Shown here: positions 1 to 6,322 of the stretch, in pieces | Numbering within the stretch: position 1 is the stretch's first letter | Layout: every line of letters begins with the position of its first letter | Origin: an uncultured Flavobacteriaceae bacterium | Lineage (GTDB): Bacteria > Bacteroidota > Bacteroidia > Flavobacteriales > Flavobacteriaceae | Reading direction: 5' to 3' | DNA length: 7,717 nucleotides | NCBI GenBank assembly: GCA_945788155.1 | Contig: CALZKX010000221.1 | Location: forward strand, 1-7,717 | The notes under the pieces: generated by a model | What the model was told of the DNA's origin: nothing | The model's input: only the letters and a program-made list of their open reading frames with translations | Databases searched by the model: none | Translations under genes and position numbers: made by a program

Positions 1-845
1 GAACACCTAACAGTAACCCTTTTAAAAATGATGGAGACCCAAATACTTTAGAAGAAATTTGGTCAATTGGTTTAAGAAATCCAGCAAAATTCTCTTTCGA
101 TAGCCTTAATGGAGATTTTTGGGTTGCTGACGTAGGTCATACAGCCTGGGAAGAGGTGAACATAGATTCGGGCAACAATGGCAACCTAAATTATGGGTGG
201 CCCTGCTATGAAGGCAATATTGCATTTAATAATGACACTCCTGTTTCGTGCCCAAGTAATAGTTCTTTAGATTTTCCAATAAATACCTATGGCCATTTTG
301 AACCTGATGGTATTTTTAGATGTGCTATTATTGGTGGATATCGCTATAGAGGCAGTAACCAATCAAACTTATTTGGGAAATACTTTTTTGCAGACTGGTG
401 CAGTAACGAAATTTTTATATTAACCGAAAGTGGAGGGTCTTGGACTAGAGAACATTACCAACCCAGTATAGGCATTCAAAGATGGACATCGTTTGGTGAA
501 GGAAACAATAAAGAGCTTTATGTTATTGGCAATTCTGGAGGTAGTGGGCAAGTATATAAAATTGTTCAAGAAACACTATCAACTGGAGCAGATGAGTTCG
601 TTAAATTCAATATTAGACCTAACCCATCAAACAATGGTTTGGTAAGCCTTAATTTTCCAAATACCATTTTGCTTAAAGGCATTAATATTTACAATTTACA
701 AGGACAAAAAATAGCATCAAAATTTGAAACAAATACCTCAAAATCTTATAATTTGGATTTAGGCTACTTGTCATCTGGGATATATATAATTGAAGCCATT
801 TCAAACAAAGGCGAAAAATCTTTAAATAAACTAATTATCAAGTAA
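1..845 (+). CDS. Secreted PQQ-dependent sugar dehydrogenase-like protein with T9SS sorting domain (5' partial)
   Basis: This is the C-terminal part of a glucose/sorbosone dehydrogenase-family beta-propeller. The reading frame is open from base 3 at the window edge, so the GTG at 156 is internal and not a start. Visible family motifs are EIWSIGLRNP and WVADVG (both before base 156), LNYGWPCYEG and GGYRYRG. The RN pair and the two arginines of YRYR match positions that bind PQQ in soluble glucose dehydrogenases. Four cysteines (in WPCYEG, SCPS, FRCA and DWCS) match those of the downstream paralogue and suggest disulfides in an exported protein. From about base 603 the protein turns into a T9SS type A sorting domain (NIRPNPSNNG, INIYNLQGQ, LSSGIYIIEA), ending KLIIK. 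The T9SS exports such proteins across the outer membrane and removes this domain. Aligned with the next gene, roughly half the residues match, but no metal-binding repeats are present. Substrate and true PQQ dependence are not shown by sequence. Confidence 0.88.
   Translation, partial: TPNSNPFKNDGDPNTLEEIWSIGLRNPAKFSFDSLNGDFWVADVGHTAWEEVNIDSGNNGNLNYGWPCYEGNIAFNNDTPVSCPSNSSLDFPINTYGHFEPDGIFRCAIIGGYRYRGSNQSNLFGKYFFADWCSNEIFILTESGGSWTREHYQPSIGIQRWTSFGEGNNKELYVIGNSGGSGQVYKIVQETLSTGADEFVKFNIRPNPSNNGLVSLNFPNTILLKGINIYNLQGQKIASKFETNTSKSYNLDLGYLSSGIYIIEAISNKGEKSLNKLIIK
603..842 (+). other. T9SS type A C-terminal sorting domain of the first dehydrogenase
   Basis: About 80 residues begin at a PNPSNNG turn, followed by short beta strands (LKGINIYNLQGQKI), the LSSGIYII signature and a basic KxxNKLIIK tail. 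This is the recognised pattern of the Por secretion-system C-terminal domain (TIGR04183 type). It directs export by the type IX system and is normally cleaved off at the cell surface. Confidence 0.85.
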
Positions 846-888
846 TTAATACATCCTATTTTATCATTTTATTCGTACATTTAAGTAA

Positions 889-902
889 ATAACGTACGTT
901 AT
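889..902. promoter_or_regulatory. Perfect 14-bp palindrome overlapping the start codon at 901
   Basis: ATAACGTACGTTAT reads identically on both strands and includes the first two bases of the ATG of the second dehydrogenase. It has no central loop, so it suits binding by a dimeric protein better than an RNA hairpin. The core CGTAC also occurs at 874-878, about two DNA turns upstream. A role as an operator or translation-blocking site is inference only. The rest of the 55-base gap (846-900) holds one imperfect -7-like sequence, TACATTTA at 876-883, with no matching -33 element. Confidence 0.35.
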
Positions 903-963
903 GAAAAGCAAACATGTAATTATAATGAGCATTAGTTTATTGGTTTGCTCTTATGCTTTTGCA
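901..963 (+). other. Signal peptide coding segment
   Basis: The first 21 residues have a basic start (KSKH), a hydrophobic core (VIIMSISLLVCSYAF) and a signal peptidase I site AFA|Q. They fix 901 as the start and place the protein in the Sec pathway, which T9SS cargo uses to reach the periplasm. Confidence 0.85.
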
Positions 964-2892
964 CAAACAATAGACATACAGAGCTTTGCTACTGGACTAG
1001 ATATGCCTGTTAGTATTAAAAATGCTGGCGACGACAGGCTTTTTGTACTAGAGCAAAGGGGTATAATAAAAATCATTGATGCCAGTGGTACTGTAAATAC
1101 GACCCCTTTTTTAGATATTGGCAATCTTGTTGTTGACATTAGTAATAATGGAGATGAAAGAGGATTACTAGGCTTAGCATTTCACCCAAACTACAGTAGC
1201 AATGGGTTTTTTTATATTAATTATATAAACAATAATGGAAATACGGTAATATCTAGATTTGAAGTTAGTAGCACTAATCAAAATATTGCCAATCCGAATT
1301 CAGAATTAATTATTTTATCAATAACTCAACCATATAGCAATCATAATGGTGGCGACATGGCTTTTGGTCCTGATGGCTATTTATTTATTGCTTCTGGCGA
1401 TGGTGGCGCAGGTGGAGACCCTGAAAATAGAGCTCAAGACCTTAGCTCCTTATTGGGAAAAATGATTAGGATTGATGTAAACAACACAAGCAATGGAAAC
1501 AATTATGCAACCCCATTAGACAACCCATTTTATAACGATGGCGATGCAAGCACACAAGATGAAATTTGGGCATATGGCTTAAGAAACCCATGGAAATTTT
1601 CTTTTGATTGGCAAACTGGAGATATTTGGATTACTGATGTTGGTGAAGCTGAATATGAAGAAATTAATATGGTTTCCTCCACTATAGCTGGATTAAACTA
1701 TGGATGGCGTTGTTACGAAGGTAATAACGAGTTTAATACTACTGGGTGCCCAGATATAAATACACTCACCTTCCCGATTGGTGAATATTCACATTCAAAT
1801 AATGGAAATTTTAAATGCTCTATAACTGGTGGTTATCGATATAGAGGATCCCAATTTCCAAATTTTAGCGGACTTTATTTTTTTGCTGATTATTGCAGTG
1901 ATGAAATTGGAGTTTTATCAGAAAATGGCACAAACTGGGACATGTCCTTTTCTGATGTATTTAGTGGAAATAACTGGGTGTCTTTTGGTGAAGATATAAA
2001 TGGTGAATTATATATCGCAGGGATTAGTTCTGGTACAATTTACAAAATAGTTGATGCAGATATAAATGCCTCTATTTGGTATGAAGATGCTGACAACGAT
2101 ACCTTTGGAAATCCTAATGTTAGTCAAACAGCCACAAATCAACCCAATGGTTATGTTAGTGACAACACAGACTGTGATGATACAAATGCGAACATAAACC
2201 CCAATGCTACCGAAATCCCAAACAATGGCATTGATGAAAACTGTGATGGTCTTGATACATTTACTTGGTATGAAGATGCTGATAGTGATACTTTTGGAAA
2301 CCCAAACGCAAGCCAAACTGCTAGCACACAACCCAATGGTTATGTTAGTGATAATACAGATTGTGATGATACAAATGCAAACATCAACCCAAATGCTGCC
2401 GAAATCCCAGACAATGGTATTGATGAAAATTGTGATGGTTTTGATTTACTAACGTGGTATGAAGATGCTGACAGTGATACCTTTGGGAATCCTAATGTGA
2501 GCCAAACAGCAAATGCCCAACCTCATGATTATGTTAGTAACAATACGGATTGTGATGACACAAACCCAAACATTAACCCTAACGCCACCGAAATCCCAGA
2601 CAATGACATTGATGAAAACTGTGATGGCGTCTTTGAAGAAAATGAAATAGATTATAGCTACTTGATGTACCCAAATCCAGCTAGAGAAGAAGTGTTCTTT
2701 GTTTTTGACGAAAACCAAGTTCCGCTTAGCATATCCCTATACGACCTGCTTGGGAAGCATATAAAAACCGAAAGTGATTTTTCCAACCATATTATTTCAA
2801 TTTCGACTAGGAATTTAGCCAAGGGATTGTATCTTGTTTCTGTTTTTAAAGCAAATAATAATCTTTCGAATAAAAAGCTAATTATAGATTAA
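901..2892 (+). CDS. Secreted PQQ-dependent sugar dehydrogenase-like protein with three MopE-type metal-binding repeats and T9SS sorting domain
   Basis: The 663-residue protein has four parts. Residues 1-21 are a signal peptide (basic MKSKH, hydrophobic core, cleavage AFA|Q). Residues about 23-388 are a glucose/sorbosone dehydrogenase beta-propeller: EQRG 51-54, ERGLLGLAFHP 86-96, HNGG 148-151 with the likely catalytic-base histidine, GDGGAGGDP 166-174, LRNPW 227-231, DVG 246-248 and GGYRYRG 310-316. The His, Arg-Asn and Arg-x-Arg motifs correspond to PQQ-binding positions in soluble glucose dehydrogenase; whether this enzyme uses PQQ is inferred from the family. Cysteines 271, 283, 306 and 332 are shared with the upstream paralogue. 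Residues 393-576 are three 63-residue aspartate-rich repeats of the MopE putative metal-binding type. The last about 85 residues are a T9SS sorting domain (YPNPAREEV, ISLYDLLGK, LAKGLYLVSV, KLIID). The stop overlaps the next start by one base (TAATG). The protein probably acts outside the cell or on its surface; the substrate is unknown. Confidence 0.92.
   Translation: MKSKHVIIMSISLLVCSYAFAQTIDIQSFATGLDMPVSIKNAGDDRLFVLEQRGIIKIIDASGTVNTTPFLDIGNLVVDISNNGDERGLLGLAFHPNYSSNGFFYINYINNNGNTVISRFEVSSTNQNIANPNSELIILSITQPYSNHNGGDMAFGPDGYLFIASGDGGAGGDPENRAQDLSSLLGKMIRIDVNNTSNGNNYATPLDNPFYNDGDASTQDEIWAYGLRNPWKFSFDWQTGDIWITDVGEAEYEEINMVSSTIAGLNYGWRCYEGNNEFNTTGCPDINTLTFPIGEYSHSNNGNFKCSITGGYRYRGSQFPNFSGLYFFADYCSDEIGVLSENGTNWDMSFSDVFSGNNWVSFGEDINGELYIAGISSGTIYKIVDADINASIWYEDADNDTFGNPNVSQTATNQPNGYVSDNTDCDDTNANINPNATEIPNNGIDENCDGLDTFTWYEDADSDTFGNPNASQTASTQPNGYVSDNTDCDDTNANINPNAAEIPDNGIDENCDGFDLLTWYEDADSDTFGNPNVSQTANAQPHDYVSNNTDCDDTNPNINPNATEIPDNDIDENCDGVFEENEIDYSYLMYPNPAREEVFFVFDENQVPLSISLYDLLGKHIKTESDFSNHIISISTRNLAKGLYLVSVFKANNNLSNKKLIID
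2077..2628 (+). repeat. Three tandem MopE-type metal-binding repeats (189-bp period)
   Basis: In-frame units lie at 2077-2265, 2266-2454 and 2455-2628; the first two are exactly 63 codons and the last is cut short where the next domain begins. Each contains WYEDAD(N/S)DTFGNPN, then QP-x2-YVS, then NTDCDDTN, then INPNA-x-EIP and IDENCDG. The Asp-rich loops DxDxDxF and DCDDxN resemble calcium loops, and each unit holds two cysteines. This is the pattern of the putative metal-binding motif named after the copper-binding MopE protein of Methylococcus. Calcium or copper binding is inferred; in many T9SS and adhesin proteins such repeats act as stalks between domains. Confidence 0.88.
2641..2889 (+). 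other. T9SS type A C-terminal sorting domain of the second dehydrogenase
   Basis: After the last repeat comes a short linker (ENEIDYSYL), then MYPNPAREEV, a beta-rich stretch (LSISLYDLLGKHI), the signature NLAKGLYLVSV and the tail NKKLIID. This is the T9SS type A pattern and matches the end of the upstream paralogue in layout. Confidence 0.85.
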
Positions 2893-3608
2893 TGAGTGAC
2901 GTTAAAGGAAAACTCTATTTAATTCCAACTAGGTTAGGCGATAATGAGCCTTTAGAAGTATTACCAATTTCAGTTAAAAAAATAATTGAGCAAGTCGATA
3001 ATTATATAGTCGAAAACGAAAAAACAGCAAGACGCTTTATTAAAAAAATAAGCTCTAGTAAACCTCAACAATCTCTAAATATTCATATTTTAAATAAATA
3101 CACTGAAGAAAACGAGGTGCCTGATTTTCTTAACGCATGTATTGAAGGAAAACCCGTTGGTTTATTATCTGAAGCTGGTTGTCCAGGAATAGCAGATCCA
3201 GGAGCAAGTGTTGTAAACATTGCTCATCAAAAAGACATACAAGTAGTGCCATTGGTTGGTCCATCCTCTATATTACTTGCATTAATGAGCTCTGGAATGA
3301 ATGGGCAAAATTTTACTTTTAATGGCTATTTACCAATTGAAAAAAATGAACGTAAAGCCACTTTAAAAAAACTGGAACGTTTATCTTTTGAGCAAAATCA
3401 ATCACAGCTATTTATTGAAACACCCTATAGAAACAATAAAATGCTCGAAGATATATGTGCTTCGCTTAATAAAAACACAAGGGTATGCATAGCTTGCGAT
3501 ATTACATTGGCAACCGAATATATTAAAACAAAAACGGTAAGTGAGTGGAAACAATCAAATATCGATCTTCATAAAAGACCCGCAATATTTATAATACACA
3601 AAGACTAA
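2892..3608 (+). CDS. SAM-dependent methyltransferase, tetrapyrrole methylase family (RsmI-like)
   Basis: The 238-residue cytoplasmic protein has the tetrapyrrole (corrin/porphyrin) methylase fold used by RsmI, which 2'-O-methylates C1402 of 16S rRNA. Family blocks: LYLIPTRLGD near the N-terminus; GLLSEAGCPGIADPG 90-104, the equivalent of the RsmI S-[DE]-AG-x-P-x-x-[SA]-DPG block; VPLVGPSSILLALMSSG 119-135; FNGYLPIEKNER 143-154; FIETPYRNN 174-182; and the end block KRPAIFII. The N-terminal part differs from textbook RsmI: VENEKTARRF stands where RsmI has EDTRxT. This is common in a second RsmI-like family of Bacteroidota, so I do not assign rsmI. The start overlaps the stop of the preceding secreted dehydrogenase by one base, suggesting translational coupling despite unrelated function. 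The stop overlaps the convergent gene by four bases. The target RNA or substrate is unproven. Confidence 0.85.
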   Translation: MSDVKGKLYLIPTRLGDNEPLEVLPISVKKIIEQVDNYIVENEKTARRFIKKISSSKPQQSLNIHILNKYTEENEVPDFLNACIEGKPVGLLSEAGCPGIADPGASVVNIAHQKDIQVVPLVGPSSILLALMSSGMNGQNFTFNGYLPIEKNERKATLKKLERLSFEQNQSQLFIETPYRNNKMLEDICASLNKNTRVCIACDITLATEYIKTKTVSEWKQSNIDLHKRPAIFIIHKD

Positions 3609-4258
3609 AGTAAAGCTGCTTTAGCTTTCTTATTGGCTTCTATAAAAGATGTATCGTAACCAGAAAACTTTTTCATGTAGTTTCTAATGGTAGTTCCATA
3701 AGCATCCGCAAAACCAATAGCTCCATAACTGCGCAAGTATTTTTTTACACTTCCAGGTCCTGCTAAATGTGCTGCAGCTAAAATTCCAGATTCTGTTATT
3801 AAAACACCATCTATTATTTTACCAACAAAACGCTTAATGTCCCTACGTAATACCCATTTATTTCGCATAGTATTTGCAATAAATGCTTTTTCCTGAAGCT
3901 CTGGATTGTTTAAAAAATCACTAGTATTATAAATACCAATAAGTTTTAAAGTGTTTTTACCAAATTGGTATTTCCCCATATAACCTAAAGTATTTACCGA
4001 GAAATAATTTCCTCTAGATTCTTTAAAAGCCAATGCTTCTTTAAAACCAACAAAGCACTTCCCTAACGCTGGTAAATGATAATTTATTTTTTTTTGAGAC
4101 TTAATTAAAGGTGCTTTACTTGGAGAATTATATGCAAGATCCAAACCTTGTATTGAATATGCTTCTTTGTTCAAAGTATTCGTGGTATTAAAAGCAGTGA
4201 AAAAAGCTATAAATACCAAAACTGGAATAATCGAATATGCTACTAATCCCTTATACAT
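3605..4258 (-). CDS. Membrane-anchored lysozyme/lytic-transglycosylase-like protein
   Basis: The 217-residue protein begins with one hydrophobic segment (about residues 5-23, VAYSIIPVLVFIAFFTAF) that would anchor it in the inner membrane or act as a signal; no clear cleavage site is seen. A low-complexity linker follows to about residue 65. The rest resembles a lysozyme-like or SLT-type domain: FKEALAFKESRGNYFSVN 72-89, with Glu80 the likely catalytic acid, then GYMGKYQFG 92-100, and AAAHLAGPGSVKKYL 161-175. Flavobacterial homologues are often labelled peptidoglycan-binding LysM proteins, yet no LysM domain is visible here. Cleavage of peptidoglycan in the periplasm is inferred. A good promoter lies just upstream at 4314-4345, so the gene can be expressed apart from the dapF-mltG operon behind it. 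Its TAG stop shares bases with the TAA stop of the convergent methyltransferase. Confidence 0.75.
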   Translation of the reverse strand: MYKGLVAYSIIPVLVFIAFFTAFNTTNTLNKEAYSIQGLDLAYNSPSKAPLIKSQKKINYHLPALGKCFVGFKEALAFKESRGNYFSVNTLGYMGKYQFGKNTLKLIGIYNTSDFLNNPELQEKAFIANTMRNKWVLRRDIKRFVGKIIDGVLITESGILAAAHLAGPGSVKKYLRSYGAIGFADAYGTTIRNYMKKFSGYDTSFIEANKKAKAALL

Positions 4259-4313
4259 AGTTTAAAATTTACGAGGTCAAAATAATTCATTTTATACTCA
4301 AAATTTCAGCGTG

Positions 4314-4345
4314 CAAAATTACACAAATTTCTAATATTTTCAAAA
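4314..4345 (-). promoter_or_regulatory. Bacteroidota-type promoter for the lysozyme-like gene
   Basis: Read on the minus strand, TTTTG (4345-4341) is followed after exactly 19 bases by TAATTTTG (4321-4314). This is a full match to the -33 TTTG / -7 TAnnTTTG promoter of the Bacteroidota primary sigma factor at its usual spacing. Transcription would start near 4309, giving a leader of about 50 bases before the ATG at 4258. The remainder of the 108-base gap (4259-4366) shows no convincing terminator for the operon upstream. Confidence 0.65.
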
Positions 4346-4366
4346 TTAATCGTTTAAGTGTATTTC

Positions 4367-5275
4367 TTACTGGAGCAAAAGATGAAATACAACCTTTTTT
4401 TTGCTATTAAACTCGATTGTAGGGAATGGTATTTTTATTACATTTAATACAGAAAAAATAGTTTTTAAAACATGTGATTTTGTATTAATGTTCAACAAAT
4501 TTACGTCAAAACTTAAATAAAACTGTCTATATCTATCTTGATTTGTAAACAAATTATCAACAGGTTGGTCTATACCAGTTAACATGCCGTTTGCTCCATA
4601 TCCAAAAGCTATATTTAACCATTTTGGGAAACGAGCTTCTTTAAAAAACGCATCTAAATTTATACTTAACCAGTAGGTTTGGCCATTGTAATCTTTAAAC
4701 AATTGCTCTAAAAGTGAATCTCCAAGTATTTCAGGACGCATAGCTGCATAAGCCGTTTGACGAAAAGAATATTTTAATTGCAATCGTTGTTCTTGCCAAA
4801 GTAACTCTTGCCCAATATACAAACCTGTTCCAAATGCATTTGCTCCAATATCTGACCAAGAAAAACCCCATTCTTGGGAAAAACCGTCAAAAATTTCAAC
4901 AGCAGATAGAAACGTAAAACCTAAAGTGGCACCATAAATAAGTTGATCCTTTTTACTTACACCACTCCAATTTAAAACATCTGCACCTACTCTAGCAAGT
5001 TGGTATGATGAGAAAGCATGACCTGCCTTATCCATTTGCATCCATTGGTTAAAATCGTTAATAGTATGAAATTTAGAACGCTCATAATCTTTATACCATA
5101 ATGAATTAAGACCGATTAATGCCGATGTCCCTAAAACAACTTCAGAGACAACCACAGCATTTCTTCTTTGAATATGCAAGGAATCACTTGGCTTAAGGAA
5201 TGTATTAAAGTGCTGTGCAAAGCCTGAAATACCTATAATAAATAATAATATTGAAAGTTTAGTTTTAAAAATCAA
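4367..5275 (-). CDS. DUF2279 (YfiM-like) exported protein
   Basis: The 302-residue protein starts with a signal peptide (MIFKTKLSILLFIIGISGFA|Q, cleavage after residue 20); no lipobox cysteine is present. The conserved part carries WMQMDKAGHAFSSYQ 78-92, with the DKAGH histidine block, an Glu-Ile-Phe-Asp-Gly block 127-131, and EWGFSWSDIGANAFG 135-149, which together mark the DUF2279 family of unknown function. The C-terminal half contains alternating strand-like segments (YWLSINLDAF, LNIAFGYGAN, RQFYLSFDVNL) and could be outer-membrane beta structure, but this is inference. The start is TTG at 5275: no ATG occurs before residue 79, and the signal peptide requires the TTG or something very near it. 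This TTG lies one codon past the in-frame TAG stop of mltG, so the two genes are co-transcribed and probably translationally coupled. Its place after mltG suggests an envelope role. Confidence 0.78.
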   Translation of the reverse strand: MIFKTKLSILLFIIGISGFAQHFNTFLKPSDSLHIQRRNAVVVSEVVLGTSALIGLNSLWYKDYERSKFHTINDFNQWMQMDKAGHAFSSYQLARVGADVLNWSGVSKKDQLIYGATLGFTFLSAVEIFDGFSQEWGFSWSDIGANAFGTGLYIGQELLWQEQRLQLKYSFRQTAYAAMRPEILGDSLLEQLFKDYNGQTYWLSINLDAFFKEARFPKWLNIAFGYGANGMLTGIDQPVDNLFTNQDRYRQFYLSFDVNLLNINTKSHVLKTIFSVLNVIKIPFPTIEFNSKKKVVFHLLLQ

Positions 5276-5278
5276 AAC

Positions 5279-6322
5279 CTAACGTCTTATTCCTTGCTGA
5301 GACAAGTAACGATGATACTCTCTAGCGTACTGATTATGCTGCGATATAGTCTTTGAAAATTTATGATATCCTGGGTTTTTAGCATCAACAACAAAGAAAA
5401 AATATGAATGTTCCTCATAGTTAAGAACTGCATCAATGGCTGAAATATCTGGCATTGCAATTAATCCAGGAGGTAACCCAATATTTTTATAAGTATTATA
5501 TGGAGAGTCTATCTCTTTATGAACATTCAAAACACGTTTAATGATTGTGTTTTGGTATTTTGGCAATTTATAAGCTGCAAATTTCAAGGTAGGATCCGCA
5601 TCTAAAGTCCATTTATTTTTTAATCTATTAATATACACGCCTGCAATTCTTGGTTGTTCAGCCTTTTGTTTGGATTCTTCATAAACTATAGATGCTAATG
5701 CCATTACTTCATCCTTATTCATTCCAATTGCTTGAGCTTTTTCAATTCTGTCTTTGGTCCAGAATCTATTATATTCTTTAAGCATCCTGTCTCTAAAACC
5801 TTCAGCAGACGTATTCCAAAATACTTCATAAGTATTAGGCAAATACATACCTAAAATCGTGGCTTCGGAAAATCCGTTTTGTTCTAAAAACAACTTATCT
5901 GTCATGGCTTTAACCAACGAAGTACTATCTGTATCAATTTGAAATGCAACTCGTCCTACAAGTGCTTCAATTGAGTTTTGATTATTAAAGGAAAGTTTTA
6001 TTGGAATGTTATTACTCCTAATGGAGTTAATAATATCGTTATTATTCATTCCATTTGTAATTCTGTACTTTCCTGCTTTCACGTTATTTACATATTTTTT
6101 CCGTTTAGCCAAAGCATCGAAAGTTTCAATATCATCCAATATAGGCATCAATTGTTCCCTTACTTCATTATAAGTATCACTTTCTGAAATAAACACATAG
6201 GCTTCATCATTGCTAAAATTTGTATTAGGTGTAAGCATTGCATTGTAAACAAAATATGCAAAATATGCAGCAAATGCCAAGCCAATCAATGCAATTGCCA
6301 GAAGGATTTTTTTAAAATACAT
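5279..6322 (-). CDS. mltG: Endolytic murein transglycosylase MltG
   Basis: MltG is an inner-membrane lytic transglycosylase that cuts nascent glycan strands and is thought to end their elongation. This 347-residue protein has the usual length and layout: a short cytoplasmic start, one membrane helix (about residues 5-26), a LysM-like periplasmic region (about 40-110, with KAGKYRI 82-88), then the YceG/MltG catalytic domain. Signature blocks are LGMYLPNTYEVFW 157-169; ASIVYEES 210-217, in which Glu216 lines up with the catalytic glutamate of the family's ASIVEKE block; AGVYINRL 227-234; LDADPTLKFA 240-249; and SPYNTYKNIGLPPGLIAMP 273-291. Tyr214 replaces the first glutamate often seen in that block. 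The start overlaps the GNAT stop by one base (TAATG), and the DUF2279 gene starts three bases after its end, so it sits inside a tight operon with dapF. Confidence 0.93.
   Translation of the reverse strand: MYFKKILLAIALIGLAFAAYFAYFVYNAMLTPNTNFSNDEAYVFISESDTYNEVREQLMPILDDIETFDALAKRKKYVNNVKAGKYRITNGMNNNDIINSIRSNNIPIKLSFNNQNSIEALVGRVAFQIDTDSTSLVKAMTDKLFLEQNGFSEATILGMYLPNTYEVFWNTSAEGFRDRMLKEYNRFWTKDRIEKAQAIGMNKDEVMALASIVYEESKQKAEQPRIAGVYINRLKNKWTLDADPTLKFAAYKLPKYQNTIIKRVLNVHKEIDSPYNTYKNIGLPPGLIAMPDISAIDAVLNYEEHSYFFFVVDAKNPGYHKFSKTISQHNQYAREYHRYLSQQGIRR

Noticed and set aside
951..1139. Minus-strand open frame of 62 codons
   Set aside because: Lies wholly inside the propeller-coding part of the plus-strand dehydrogenase and resembles no known family; it is an antisense shadow.
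2077..2628. CRISPR array or mobile-element repeat
   Set aside because: Repeats are in frame, long, without spacers and encode a known motif; they are protein repeats.
2008..2718. Several open frames in other frames on both strands across the repeat region
   Set aside because: They arise because the 189-bp repeats copy the same stop-free shadows; their proteins are low-complexity and follow the repeat period.
2892..3608. Naming the methyltransferase rsmI
   Set aside because: Fold and central motifs fit, but the N-terminal EDTR-type block is replaced, and Bacteroidota often carry a separate true RsmI, so the symbol would be unsafe.
3605..4258. Calling the minus-strand wall protein a LysM protein
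   Set aside because: No LysM-type repeat is visible; only a membrane segment and a lysozyme-like domain can be supported.
4259..4366. Terminator for the dapF-DUF2279 operon
   Set aside because: The region is AT-rich with no stable GC hairpin followed by a T run; the only clear signal is the promoter for the next gene.
5978..6187. Plus-strand open frame inside mltG
   Set aside because: Antisense to a well-supported gene and with no recognisable domain; the same holds for frames at 6545-6727 and 7233-7469.
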